Positions 1-8,309 of a DNA stretch of 29,513 nucleotides are shown here, one piece after another (position 1 is the first letter of the stretch; each line of letters begins with the position of its first letter). The position numbers and the translations under genes are program-made. The notes beneath the pieces were generated by a model. The model made no database searches. It was not told the DNA's origin and worked only from the letters and a program-made list of their open reading frames with translations. The stretch is from an uncultured Prevotella sp. Its GTDB lineage: Bacteria; Bacteroidota; Bacteroidia; Bacteroidales; Bacteroidaceae. The DNA lies in contig CALEKA010000046.1 of NCBI GenBank assembly GCA_937898715.1, positions 1 through 29,513 of the forward strand, written 5' to 3'.

Positions 1-68
1 TCGTCATCATCGGCTGCGTCTCAGCAATTCAAGCAAGCTTGATTGCATTCGACTTTGCACGATGATTC

Positions 69-98
69 AGCCTGTCCATTCTAAATCCGAAACTTGAA
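69..98. repeat. partial copy of a REP-like palindrome
   Basis: About 30 bases here match 9661-9690 with about three differences; the shared core reads CTAAATCCGAAACTT. In the 9645-9690 copy this is the right arm and loop of a hairpin. Here the left arm (around 47-70) is badly eroded, so the copy looks like a decayed half-element. It lies downstream of the TPR gene, in the 180-base gene-free left edge of the window, where I see nothing else of note. Confidence 0.5.
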
Positions 99-180
99 TC
101 TCTTGACTTGTAATATCGTAAATCTTAAGTGCAAGAGTACTTTAAAGCGAGGAATGAAAAGTCCTCATTTACAGGAATCT

Positions 181-1887
181 CTATTTATATTTCTCAATCA
201 AAGGAGCCACGCTCTTGTCGCCAAGTTCAAGTGCTTTATTTAAGTTCTTAAGAGCTAATGGCTTGTTTTTCAGCTCAGCATATCCCACACCGATAATCTT
301 GTAACAATCAGGATTCTCGGGTAGAACCTTTAGAATTTTCTCTGCCAATTCGATTGCGCTCTTCGTCTCTCCGATGTTGAGCAAGAGAGCAGCTTCGTCA
401 ATCTGGTAGAGCACAGGCTGCTTTGACATAGCGATGGCAGAATGTAAGTCGTCTATGGCTTGCTGATACATGTGCGCTTTCTCTTCAGCTTGTGAGCGTA
501 GATAGTAGAACTGCTCTGTCAGATTGCGCGGACCGATCAACTGCTCGTAGTGATTGTAATCGGATACAGCATCGCGGTATCTTTCAGCTTTGAGCAGACG
601 CTGTGAGCGCTCAAAGTAGAATTGAGCATAAGCGGCTTCAGACTTTGCTGGGATATGCGCAATGCAGCTATCAAGCAAGGCAATTACTTCTTTATTGTCC
701 CCTTTTGCCAATTCTAAAGAACGAGCTGCGGAGAAGTAGGTCTCTGAAGAAGCAAAGTTCTTGTCTTCACAAGCTTTGCTGAAACTCTCGTAGGCAGCTT
801 TGTAATCTTTCTCTGCATATTGGCATTTGCCTTCTTGCACTTTGTACAATGCGTTGGGGAGTATAGCGTAAGCCTTCACAGCTTCTTCTTCAGCACGCTT
901 AAGATCCCAACCATTCGACAACGTGTCGCGACCTTGCTCTATAATCTTCTTATAAATCAAGTTGCTCATGGTGTAGTGGATGGCATCTTCTTTGGTGGCA
1001 GATGAGTCATTGCAGGTCTTCGCTTTGTCTATTGCTGTGGCGAAATCTGCTTCCGACTGTGCAAAAAGTCCTCTATTCGCTTTAAACTTGGCCTTCTCCG
1101 TGTAGCCATCTGGCAGGGTGGGGTAGCGATCTATAAAGTCATTGTAAGCCGTCATGCAGGCCACAGAGTCAGCTTGAGAAAGCATATATATATAGGAAAG
1201 CGCATCGTTGCGATCCTGAGGTAATGCCTTTGGAATAGCAATGCTCGTAAGGTCGGAATTGAAGGCTGCTGTAGCATTAATGCTTAAATCGTTGATAAAA
1301 CGAGCATCGACAGCGCATGCGTGTGTAGCATTCTTCGCAGCATTGCGCTGCACTACAGCTGTAAGTGTGCCTTGCGCGTCAATGAGCGGACAGTTGAAGT
1401 TGAGGCTGTCGTTGGTTGCACTGATGTCGTAGTAACTATAGGGAGCGTAAGCCACTTCCTTGCTTACGGTGATTTGTGGCATTACGTCCTTCTTGTTTTG
1501 CGTGAAATGAAGTAGCGTCAGTGCAGCGCCCTGCGTTGCGGCGGTGGTAGAGATCGTAAAGAATTCATTCTTGCTTACCCCCGTTGTGCTAAACTTCACC
1601 AAGTCTGTATTAGAGTTGGCTCCGAGTATGCGAAAGACGGCATACCTCTTTCCTTTATAGTCTACCACTTCGGCGCGTTTTGCTCCTTTCAGTAAGTTGT
1701 AGGCTGCTACGGCATCGCCACTGTTGTTGATGAAAAACGCCGGTCCTGTCTTGAGCAGTTTGCCTTGCTCGTCGAACGTATTGATTTGCAGCATTGCTTT
1801 ATAGGCATCTTTGGCCTCCACATTGATTGTAGCATGAGCTGAAGAGGCCGCTATCAATAGGGCTGCGGGGAGAATATATTTCTTCAT
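181..1887 (-). CDS. exported degenerate trypsin-like protease domain with TPR repeats
   Basis: A 568-residue protein with a signal peptide (residues 1-19, hydrophobic core LPAALLIAAS, AHA before the likely cleavage). Residues 22-205 resemble a chymotrypsin/HtrA-like fold: GPAFFINNSGDAVAAYNLL sits where GSGFFI..G..vTN.HVv is expected, an ALxLLHF-type strand follows, and NFNCPLIDAQGTLTAVV sits where GNSGGPl...G.vvGi is expected. The catalytic His is absent (AYNLL) and the Ser is replaced by Asn or Cys, so it is probably not a protease. Residues 225-560 are alpha-helical TPR-type repeats, clearest at 355-375, 430-450, 470-485 and 525-555. The role is likely periplasmic or outer-membrane scaffolding; the substrate is unknown. 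It starts with ATG, 45 bp after recN, probably as last gene of that operon. Domain assignment is by eye. Confidence 0.7.
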   Translation of the reverse strand: MKKYILPAALLIAASSAHATINVEAKDAYKAMLQINTFDEQGKLLKTGPAFFINNSGDAVAAYNLLKGAKRAEVVDYKGKRYAVFRILGANSNTDLVKFSTTGVSKNEFFTISTTAATQGAALTLLHFTQNKKDVMPQITVSKEVAYAPYSYYDISATNDSLNFNCPLIDAQGTLTAVVQRNAAKNATHACAVDARFINDLSINATAAFNSDLTSIAIPKALPQDRNDALSYIYMLSQADSVACMTAYNDFIDRYPTLPDGYTEKAKFKANRGLFAQSEADFATAIDKAKTCNDSSATKEDAIHYTMSNLIYKKIIEQGRDTLSNGWDLKRAEEEAVKAYAILPNALYKVQEGKCQYAEKDYKAAYESFSKACEDKNFASSETYFSAARSLELAKGDNKEVIALLDSCIAHIPAKSEAAYAQFYFERSQRLLKAERYRDAVSDYNHYEQLIGPRNLTEQFYYLRSQAEEKAHMYQQAIDDLHSAIAMSKQPVLYQIDEAALLLNIGETKSAIELAEKILKVLPENPDCYKIIGVGYAELKNKPLALKNLNKALELGDKSVAPLIEKYK

Positions 1888-1932
1888 TGTCTTTCTTCAT
1901 TGTTAGTAGAGAACTTTGAAATTCTCCACCAT

Positions 1933-3594
1933 TTATCTGAGTTTAAGTAGTGCTTTGGCATTGTCTATGGCAGCTTCGGTGATTTCGGCGCCAGAGAGCA
2001 TGTGAGCTATTTCTTCTATTCTTTCTTTTTCGTTAAGCGGAATGATGTGGCTTCTTGTCGTGTCTTGGCTGTCTTCTTTATATACTTTAAAGTGATTAGC
2101 TCCTAAAGCTGCAATCTGAGGAAGGTGGGTGATGCAAAGCACCTGGCAGGTCTCAGCAATCTGCTTCATCACCTTTGCCATACTCTCGGCCATAGTGCCT
2201 GAGACGCCTGTATCGATTTCATCAAACACGATGGTAGGCAATGCTGTGCGTCGAGCTATCAGCGCTTTGAGCGCAAGCATTAGTCGAGCTATTTCACCGC
2301 CAGAGGCTATGTCGCTCACATTCTGTGGAGGCACGTTCTTGTTGGCGGAGAATAGGAACGTCACCTTGTCAGCACCTGTATTGTCGGGTTCTGTGCGTGG
2401 TGTAATGTCCATCTTCATTGTGGCATTGGGCATGCCCAATTCTTTCAGTGCATGAGTGAGCTCTTTCTCCATTACGAGGGCCGCTTTCTTACGCGCTTGT
2501 GTGAGCAGACTTGCGGCATGATTGCGTAGTCCCTTCAGGCGCTCTACCTCGGCTGTTTGTCGTTCGAGGTCGTCGTCCAGATTGTCTATAGCATTGAGTT
2601 CGTTGCGGAGTTGTTGCGTAATGCCTGTGAGTTCTGCAATGCTATTAACATTGTGCTTCTTTTCCAAGTTGTAGATCAAGCTCAGACGGTCTTCTATGAA
2701 CGAGAGCCGTTCTGGGTCATACTCCACTTGGTCAACAGCCGATTCAAGTTCAGCCTCTACATCGTCCACCTCGATGCGTACGCTCTTCAGTCTTTCTGCC
2801 AGTTCTTGAGCTTGACTGTACTTATCGGAGATCGCGCTAAGTGCATCTTCAGCCGAACGCAGGGCATGTGATACGCTCTGCTCCTCTGAAGTAAGCATGT
2901 TCTGAGCGTTGTAGAGCCCTTGCTTAATCTCTTCTGCATGGCCCAATACGCTTTGTTCGCTTTCAAGTTCTTCTTGTTCGTTGTCGGTCAGCGAAGCCTC
3001 TTCGAGTTGCGTAAGTTGGTAGCGCAAGAAGTCTTCATCGCTTTTCCCTTTTGCAGCTCTTTCTTGCAGTTGCTGCAAGGCTGTTTCGGCGTGTTTGCAT
3101 TGCCCGTAAAGGCATTGGTAGGCAGATACAGCCTCTTGCTGTTCTGCCATCGTATCAAGTGTATCGATTAGGAAGTGCTCGTTGCGAATCAGCAGGTTCT
3201 GATGTTGTGAATGGATGTCGATGAGTGACGCTCCAATCTCTTTCAGCTTAGCGGCAGTTACGGGTGTATCGTTGATAAAAGCACGGCTTTTCCCGCTTTG
3301 CATCACTTCGCGTCGAACGATGCATTCGTGAGGATCAAAGTCAATGTCGTTGTTGGCAAAGAAAGGCTCAAGTCCTGCATGTTCGATTCTGAATACCGCT
3401 TCTACCATGCATTTACGCTCGCCTGTCTGTATAGCCTTCGCATCGGCTCGTCCACCCAGTAGGAGGTTAAGCGCGCCAAGCATAATACTTTTACCAGCTC
3501 CCGTTTCACCCGTAATGACGGAGAATCCGGTAGCTATGTCTATGTCGAGATGCTCGATGAGAGCATAGTGAGATATGGTCAGATGTTTTAGCAT
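1933..3594 (-). CDS. recN: DNA repair protein RecN
   Basis: An SMC-like ATPase of double-strand-break repair, acting in the cytoplasm on DNA ends during recombination. It is 553 residues long, normal for RecN. The N-terminal half-ATPase carries Walker A GETGAGKS (29-36) after the family start MLKHLTISHYALI. IDIHSQHQNLL (126-136) is the conserved RecN segment that follows. A long coiled coil spans roughly 150-375. The C-terminal half carries the ABC signature SGGEIAR (431-437) and Walker B TIVFDEIDTGVSG (454-466). The ATG start gives the expected N-terminus. It lies 174 bp after the DUF4835 gene and 45 bp before the TPR gene. I found no convincing -7 box in the 174-bp gap, so cotranscription with the upstream genes is possible. 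No key residue is missing. Confidence 0.97.
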   Translation of the reverse strand: MLKHLTISHYALIEHLDIDIATGFSVITGETGAGKSIMLGALNLLLGGRADAKAIQTGERKCMVEAVFRIEHAGLEPFFANNDIDFDPHECIVRREVMQSGKSRAFINDTPVTAAKLKEIGASLIDIHSQHQNLLIRNEHFLIDTLDTMAEQQEAVSAYQCLYGQCKHAETALQQLQERAAKGKSDEDFLRYQLTQLEEASLTDNEQEELESEQSVLGHAEEIKQGLYNAQNMLTSEEQSVSHALRSAEDALSAISDKYSQAQELAERLKSVRIEVDDVEAELESAVDQVEYDPERLSFIEDRLSLIYNLEKKHNVNSIAELTGITQQLRNELNAIDNLDDDLERQTAEVERLKGLRNHAASLLTQARKKAALVMEKELTHALKELGMPNATMKMDITPRTEPDNTGADKVTFLFSANKNVPPQNVSDIASGGEIARLMLALKALIARRTALPTIVFDEIDTGVSGTMAESMAKVMKQIAETCQVLCITHLPQIAALGANHFKVYKEDSQDTTRSHIIPLNEKERIEEIAHMLSGAEITEAAIDNAKALLKLR

Positions 3595-3768
3595 GAATCA
3601 GACTCCTAAGGCATCTCTGTGGGGAGAGCCAGTTAAGTTTAGAGTTTATAATGTTATCTTTCGCATTCCTATAGAATATGGCTCAGAAATGTTTTGAGAT
3701 AGATCATGGGGGGTAAGGATGCGCCTTCTTGTTGGTGCTACACCTTATTATATATATAGTGGTGAATC

Positions 3769-4722
3769 CTACTTGGTTAGTTCTCGCCAGTACGAACTCT
3801 GTGAAGCATTGATTCGGGTCAATATATTCACTACGTCTTCGCGTTCTTTGGCAGAAGCATGTCCCTTGTAGATGTTCATTATTTCGTCGCGCTTGTACTC
3901 TGTAAAGATCTGCGGAAGTTGACTCATCGTCTTGTTCTCGTGAGCTTGCTTGAGCAGTTCTAAGGCTTGTGTGATGCCTGCGCGTCCTCTTTCTACGTTT
4001 TCGCTCATTACGTCGAGTCCCTCTCGATAGTAAGTATACTGCATGCGACGGAAAGGTTCCATACCGCCGTCGAGCATGTCGGATATGATGGCATAACGGT
4101 TCTTGCTATCTTCAAAAGCCTTCCATCCCTTCTCCTGCATACTTTGAGCACCCGTTACAATGTTTTGTGCTGTCTGTAAGAACTCCGTTCCTCCTAAGGG
4201 CGACATGGCGTCCATGTCCATCCCCAGAATCAGATAGACGTAATAGCCCAACATAGCAGTAAGATTATTGTCGATCACGTCGGAGCGAAACTCCAGTTGA
4301 TCGTACTCTTGGTAGGTGAAGTTGAAGTTGGGGTCGTTGAAGGCAAACACCGTTGTAGTGTAGTTGGAGCCATATACGGGGCGTGAAGCATTAACGTAAA
4401 GCGTGCCTTGGAAGGTGTTCTCGCTTGGCGAATACTTCTTGATGGTGATAGAGAAGTTGCACGTGATGCGTTCGTTTTTCTTAAACTGCAGCTGCGTCCA
4501 TTGCCGCTCGTTAAGAAACTGCTCAAGCGACGTCTTCAACGTTTCGAAGACGGATGTACTTGTGCCCTGCACCTGCTGGTGATTGATCGTCAGTCGGGCG
4601 TCCAATTCCTGTGCCCGAATGCCAAGAGGCAGTAGAAGTATACACGCAAGAACGAGCCACACAGTCTTAACCGTGCAGCCCGTATGGTGATTGTTAGGAG
4701 TAGAAAAGTACTTGCTTTTCAT
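3769..4722 (-). CDS. DUF4835 family exported protein (PorD-type T9SS-associated)
   Basis: About 317 residues. I chose the ATG at 4722; a longer reading from 4752 would begin with TTG and overlap coaBC by 17 bases. From 4722 the protein starts MKSKYF, and a signal peptide follows (VWLVLACILLLPLGIRAQ, about residues 21-38), somewhat late because of a polar N-terminal tail. The mature part opens with ELDARLTINHQQV and contains RPVYGSNYTTTVF, FTYQEYDQLEF and NLTAMLGYYVYLILGMDMD, which are typical of DUF4835. It also has GGTEFLQTAQNIV and GWKAFEDSKNRY. This family is widespread in Bacteroidota and has been linked to type IX secretion under the name PorD; that link is literature knowledge and is not shown here. 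It sits 13 bp after coaBC, an arrangement common in this phylum. The biochemical role is unknown. Confidence 0.85.
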   Translation of the reverse strand: MKSKYFSTPNNHHTGCTVKTVWLVLACILLLPLGIRAQELDARLTINHQQVQGTSTSVFETLKTSLEQFLNERQWTQLQFKKNERITCNFSITIKKYSPSENTFQGTLYVNASRPVYGSNYTTTVFAFNDPNFNFTYQEYDQLEFRSDVIDNNLTAMLGYYVYLILGMDMDAMSPLGGTEFLQTAQNIVTGAQSMQEKGWKAFEDSKNRYAIISDMLDGGMEPFRRMQYTYYREGLDVMSENVERGRAGITQALELLKQAHENKTMSQLPQIFTEYKRDEIMNIYKGHASAKEREDVVNILTRINASQSSYWRELTK

Positions 4723-4735
4723 ACGTTTAGGCGCT

Positions 4736-5935
4736 TTATCGTAGGTTGTCAATGATGTCTTTTGCCACGTCGGCCTTGCTCTTTAGCCCATATTCCTTGC
4801 GCTTGCCGTCGGCAAAGAGCAAAGTCACTTGATTAGTATCGACGGCGAATCCAGCCCCTGGGGTACGCAAGGAGTTGAGCACGATGAAGTCTAAGTTCTT
4901 ACGTTGCAACTTTCCCTCAGCGTGTTCCAATTCATGATCCGTCTCAAGTGCAAAGCCTATCAACTTTTGGTCCTGGCGTTTCCGCTTTCCCAGTTCTCGG
5001 GCAATGTCGTGAGTGGGCACAAGGTCTATGTGCAATCCGCCACTCCCTTCGCGCTTGATCTTATGATCTGCCACAGAAGCAGGCGTGAAGTCAGCTACAG
5101 CAGCACAGAGTATAGCAGCATTGCAATGGTCGAACCTCTCGATTGCAGCATTGTACATTTCCTCAGCACTCGTCACGTCGGTGCGATGGATTCTTTCATG
5201 CTTTGCTTGCAGTGCCACCGGACCAGCAATAAGTTCTACATCTGCTCCACGCTGCGCACACTCTTCGGCCAGGGCAAAGCCCATTTTTCCGGTAGAGAAA
5301 TTGCCGATGAAACGTACAGCATCTATCTTTTCGTAGGTAGGACCAGCGGTAATCAGAATGCGTTGTCCTGCCAGTGTCTGTGCAGTCGAAGCCTGCTTGT
5401 CGAAGAAATTGTCTAAGACTTGGAATATAGCTTCGGGCTCTTCCATACGTCCTTTGCCTACGAGGTGGCTTGCCAATTCACCCGATGCTGCTTCGATGAT
5501 ATGGTCTCCTCGCTTGCGCAACGTTTCTATATTCTGCTGTGTGGCAGGATGGCGATACATATCGAGGTCCATAGCAGGTGCGATGAATACGGGCGCCTTC
5601 ATCGATAGGTACGTAGTTACTAGCATATTGTCGGCAATGCCGTGGGCCATTTTTCCCAAAGTAGAGGCTGTACATGGAGCAATCACCATGGCATCGGCCC
5701 ACAGTCCTAAGTCGACATGGCTATGCCATGATCCGTCGCGACGTGAGAAGAAGTCGCTAACCACGGGCTTCGACGTAAGTGTAGAGAGTGTGACAGGAGT
5801 AATAAACTCCTTTCCAGCAGGCGTGATGACCACCTGCACCTCAGCACCCGCCTTGATAAAGAGCCTTATCAGCGAGCAAGCCTTATAGGCAGCAATGCTT
5901 CCTGTGATGCCCAATACGATGTGTTTGCCTTTCAT
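4736..5935 (-). CDS. coaBC: bifunctional phosphopantothenoylcysteine decarboxylase / phosphopantothenate-cysteine ligase
   Basis: Catalyses two consecutive steps of coenzyme A synthesis: CTP-dependent joining of cysteine to 4'-phosphopantothenate (CoaB), then FMN-dependent decarboxylation (CoaC). It has 399 residues, normal length. CoaC spans 1-180: GITGSIAAYKA (9-19, FMN binding), SHVDLG with active-site His73, APCTASTLGKMA (86-97), and IAPAMDLDMY (118-127, the PAMNxxM-like loop). CoaB spans 190-399: LITAGPTYEKIDAVRFI (194-210), NFSTGKMG (212-219), and ADHKIKRE near 289. In the CoaC flap, GELASHLVGKGRMEEP has Ser156 where E. coli Dfp has the proton-donor Cys158. This may be normal for Bacteroidota, so I do not call it defective. 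ATG start; 46 bp after the exonuclease gene and 13 bp before DUF4835, so likely one operon. Confidence 0.96.
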   Translation of the reverse strand: MKGKHIVLGITGSIAAYKACSLIRLFIKAGAEVQVVITPAGKEFITPVTLSTLTSKPVVSDFFSRRDGSWHSHVDLGLWADAMVIAPCTASTLGKMAHGIADNMLVTTYLSMKAPVFIAPAMDLDMYRHPATQQNIETLRKRGDHIIEAASGELASHLVGKGRMEEPEAIFQVLDNFFDKQASTAQTLAGQRILITAGPTYEKIDAVRFIGNFSTGKMGFALAEECAQRGADVELIAGPVALQAKHERIHRTDVTSAEEMYNAAIERFDHCNAAILCAAVADFTPASVADHKIKREGSGGLHIDLVPTHDIARELGKRKRQDQKLIGFALETDHELEHAEGKLQRKNLDFIVLNSLRTPGAGFAVDTNQVTLLFADGKRKEYGLKSKADVAKDIIDNLR

Positions 5936-5981
5936 ATGTGAATGTGTGTGGTATGAGTCTTTGTAGTGATTGCGTGTGAAG

Positions 5982-6749
5982 TCAGACTCCTCTGAGCTTG
6001 ATTCTCATAAAAGTCTGTTTGGTATTTTGCGTAAAGTCGCCTTGCATGATCCAGGAAAAATAGCCTGGGTCGCGCTTCAGCACTTCACTGACGGCTCTAC
6101 CACGGTATTTCCCGAAATTGATCGTTTCTACGCCTTGGTCATTGTAGACGATGCGTCCTGCCAGGTCGACATTGCGGTTGCGACGAGAGAACTCAGCCAG
6201 ATAAGGTACGCTGTTCTTCAGCCCATCAGCGGCATATCGATCGAGCTGAGCTTCAAGCACTTCGAGAGTGGCACGGGTGTCGGCTTCGGCGGTATGAGCT
6301 TCGGTCAAGTCTTTGTGACAATAAAACTTGTAGGCAGCTGTCAGGTCGCGCTTCTCCATTTTGTGGAAGATGCCTTGTACATCCACAAACTGTGCACCTG
6401 TGATATCAAAGTCTATTCCTGCACGGATAAATTCCTCTACGAGAAGGGGTATGTCGAAGTGGTTGGAGTTGAATCCAGCAAAGTCGCAGCCTGTAAAGGT
6501 CTTCGCTAAGTCAGCGGCTTTCTCCTTGAACGAGGGGCAATCTGCCACGTCGTCATCGTAAATGCCATTTACTGCAGAAGCCTCGGCCGAGATGTGCAGA
6601 CCGGGATTGAAGCGTTGCGTCTTTACTTCTTCATTTCCGTTGGGGAAGAGCTTGATGTAGCAGAGTTCTACAATTCTGTCGCTTGCGACATTCAAACCTG
6701 TGGCCTCAATGTCGAAGAATATGATAGGGCGTGAAAGTGAGAGTTTCAA
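5982..6749 (-). CDS. DEDDh 3'-5' exonuclease, DNA polymerase III epsilon-like
   Basis: A 255-residue DnaQ-superfamily exonuclease. Motif ExoI is FFDIEATGL (Asp13, Glu15), ExoII is FNSNHFDIPLL (Asp99), and ExoIII is HTAEADTRAT (His152, Asp157), so the full DEDDh set is present. The C-terminal 50 residues (INFGKYRGRAVSEVLKRDPGYFSWI) form a small domain also seen in exodeoxyribonuclease X-like and DUF3820-type proteins. Polymerase proofreading or short single-strand trimming are both possible; the stand-alone form near dnaN is common in this phylum. The frame contains no ATG before residue 131, and the start is a TTG at 6749 just before the exonuclease core. It lies downstream of dnaN, but a 159-bp inserted repeat (6843-7001) separates them and may weaken the coupling. 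Confidence 0.9.
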   Translation of the reverse strand: MKLSLSRPIIFFDIEATGLNVASDRIVELCYIKLFPNGNEEVKTQRFNPGLHISAEASAVNGIYDDDVADCPSFKEKAADLAKTFTGCDFAGFNSNHFDIPLLVEEFIRAGIDFDITGAQFVDVQGIFHKMEKRDLTAAYKFYCHKDLTEAHTAEADTRATLEVLEAQLDRYAADGLKNSVPYLAEFSRRNRNVDLAGRIVYNDQGVETINFGKYRGRAVSEVLKRDPGYFSWIMQGDFTQNTKQTFMRIKLRGV

Positions 6750-6842
6750 TGTATTGTAGTATTTGCTTATAATGGGCTTATGAGGCTATAAAGCTGCAAT
6801 AGATGATATTACTGCGGACTTTTATAACCTCATATAGATGTA

Positions 6843-7001
6843 ACCCGTTGGCGGAATTCTTGGTTAACGGGTAAACGAGTTGACAAGTTAACAAGTAAAT
6901 ATGTCTTAGACTACTTGTCTCATTAAAAAACGATTAGACTTGACAAACTTACTTGTTCACCTGTTAACTTGTTAACCCGTTTACAAATTCCGCCAACGCG
7001 T
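6843..7001 (+). mobile_element. MITE-like element, copy 1, with terminal inverted repeats and flanking direct repeats
   Basis: A 159-bp sequence whose ends are inverted repeats: it begins ACCCGTTGGCGGAATT and ends with the complement of ACGCGTTGGCGGAATT. The pairing continues inward through GTTAAC/ACAAGT-rich segments, so most of the element can fold into one long stem. The flanks carry the direct repeat AGATGTA at 6836-6842 and 7002-7008, or TAGATGTA if the ambiguous end base is counted; this looks like a target-site duplication. It has no coding capacity. It sits in the 288-bp dnaN-exonuclease gap. On the minus strand it contains TAAGTTTG (6944-6951), which fits the -7 consensus and could serve the exonuclease gene. 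Related copies are at 10064-10217 and, inverted, at 16672-16835. Confidence 0.65.
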
Positions 7002-7037
7002 AGATGTACAAACCTTCTTTTCAGAATAGGTTCACCC

Positions 7038-8162
7038 TTAGTCGTTGAAGACAGAGGGCATAATGAGCATGAGCACCTCTTCATCCTCTTGCTGCTCGGC
7101 GGGAAGAATCAGTCCAGCGCGGCTGGGATCGGAGAGCTTCATTACGATTTCTTCGCTGTCGATGTTTTGTATCAAGTCGAGCAAAGTAGTACCCTTGAAG
7201 GCAATGCGCATGGGAGAGCCCGAATAGTCGCAGAGCATGTTTTCTTCTGCAGATCGACCGAAGTCGGCATCCTGGCTTGTAATCTTCAAGGTGCTACCAT
7301 CTAGCAGAAACTTCACCAACATGGCTTGTGGATTGGCCATGATGCGCACACGGCGCAGCGTGTTGATCAACCCCATTCGGTTGAGTGTGACCACGTTGGG
7401 GTTGTTTTGCGGAATGACGCTGCGATAGTTGGGATATCGTCCGTCTACGAGGCGGCAGGTCAGTGTATACTCCTGTGTCTTGGCAATGGCGCTTCTTGAG
7501 CCGAAGCTAAGTTGCGTGTCGCCTTCGCCTTTGCCCAGTACGCCTTTGAGCAAACCTGCTGGACGAGTGCCCATCAAGAATGTACCTTCAGCATCAAGTG
7601 TGCCCATAGGCACTTGAGTCAGTGCTAAGTGGTTGCCATTGCTGGCCACCATGGCAAGCTTGTGGTCTCTTAAGTCGAAGCATACGGCATTGAGCTGTGG
7701 ACGCAGTACATCATTAGCTGCAGCAATAATAGAACGTGATACGCCTGAAAGCAAGTGCTGGCTGCTGATAGTCAAGTTGATGCGCTCTTCTTCACTCGTC
7801 GCAGGGACGGGGTATTCAGAAGCGTCTTGAGCCATGAGACGGAACTGACCATTTTGGTAGTCAATCGTAAGCTCATAGGTGTCAGTGTTGAGGTAGCACT
7901 CAAGTGGCTGATCGGGAATCTCCTTGATGGCATCCTGCATGGTCTTGGCGTTGACAGCAAAGTGAACGTCGGCGTCACACTCGAGCAGGTCGAGCGTGGT
8001 TGTTATGGTCGTATCATTATCAGAGGCTGTGATTGTCAGTGAGTTACCCTTGATGTCGAAACTGAAACAATCAAGGATGGGAAGGTTGTTCTTCTGAACG
8101 ATAACGCGGCCTACAGTGGTCAGACGAGCCAATAGCAGCGAACTGGGTAATACGAATTTCAT
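7038..8162 (-). CDS. dnaN: DNA polymerase III beta subunit (sliding clamp)
   Basis: The ring-shaped processivity clamp of the replicative polymerase, 374 residues, the usual length for the family. It starts MKFVLPSSLLLARLTTVGRVI with NNLPILDCFSFDI, the first beta-clamp repeat. Domain 2 contains LLSGVSRSIIAAANDVLRPQLNAV, and domain 3 carries DGRYPNYRSVIPQ and ends LMLIMPSVFND, as in other clamps. The ATG at 8162 is supported by the family N-terminus. A perfect -7 box TAATTTTG lies 29 bases upstream, so it is probably the first gene of the leftward operon. dnaA is not next to it, so this is no proof of the chromosomal origin. No irregularity seen. Confidence 0.97.
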   Translation of the reverse strand: MKFVLPSSLLLARLTTVGRVIVQKNNLPILDCFSFDIKGNSLTITASDNDTTITTTLDLLECDADVHFAVNAKTMQDAIKEIPDQPLECYLNTDTYELTIDYQNGQFRLMAQDASEYPVPATSEEERINLTISSQHLLSGVSRSIIAAANDVLRPQLNAVCFDLRDHKLAMVASNGNHLALTQVPMGTLDAEGTFLMGTRPAGLLKGVLGKGEGDTQLSFGSRSAIAKTQEYTLTCRLVDGRYPNYRSVIPQNNPNVVTLNRMGLINTLRRVRIMANPQAMLVKFLLDGSTLKITSQDADFGRSAEENMLCDYSGSPMRIAFKGTTLLDLIQNIDSEEIVMKLSDPSRAGLILPAEQQEDEEVLMLIMPSVFND

Positions 8163-8190
8163 GCGTGATCTTTTGAGTTGTTTTGTAGGG

Positions 8191-8198
8191 CAAAATTA
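8191..8198 (-). promoter_or_regulatory. Bacteroidota-type -7 box for dnaN
   Basis: On the minus strand this reads TAATTTTG, an exact match to the TAnnTTTG -7 consensus of the Bacteroidota primary sigma factor. Transcription would begin around 8185, giving a leader of about 20 bases. A good TTTG -33 element is not obvious at the expected distance, which lowers confidence. Confidence 0.45.
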
Positions 8199-8236
8199 CG
8201 CATTATTTTACGAACAAGGGAAGTTTTCCCATATTA

Positions 8237-8269
8237 TTTTCTTCTGCCCAAAGAAAATTCGTATCTTCG
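8237..8269 (+). promoter_or_regulatory. putative promoter of the DUF3127 gene
   Basis: TTTT at 8237-8240 is followed 21 bases later by TATCTTCG at 8262-8269, one base from TAnnTTTG. The expected transcription start is near 8276, giving an AT-rich leader of about 34 bases before the ATG at 8310. It points away from the dnaN promoter, so 8163-8309 acts as a divergent promoter region. Confidence 0.4.
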
Positions 8270-8309
8270 CGACATCAATTCAAAATCTTAATAATTTAGC
8301 ATTAGATAA

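Noticed and set aside
148..165. Possible terminator after the TPR gene
   Set aside because: Only a 5-bp stem (GAGGA/TCCTC) with a weak downstream T content.
3684..3700. Possible terminator between DUF4835 and recN
   Set aside because: A 7-bp stem with one wobble and a 3-base loop, but no T run on either side.
4723..4752. Longer N-terminus of the DUF4835 protein
   Set aside because: It needs a TTG start inside coaBC and adds a polar tail before the signal peptide; the ATG at 4722 fits better.
5358..5888. 176-codon rightward ORF opposite coaBC
   Set aside because: Antisense shadow of a clear gene. The same holds for 15080-15616 opposite porU and 19339-19854 opposite sprA.
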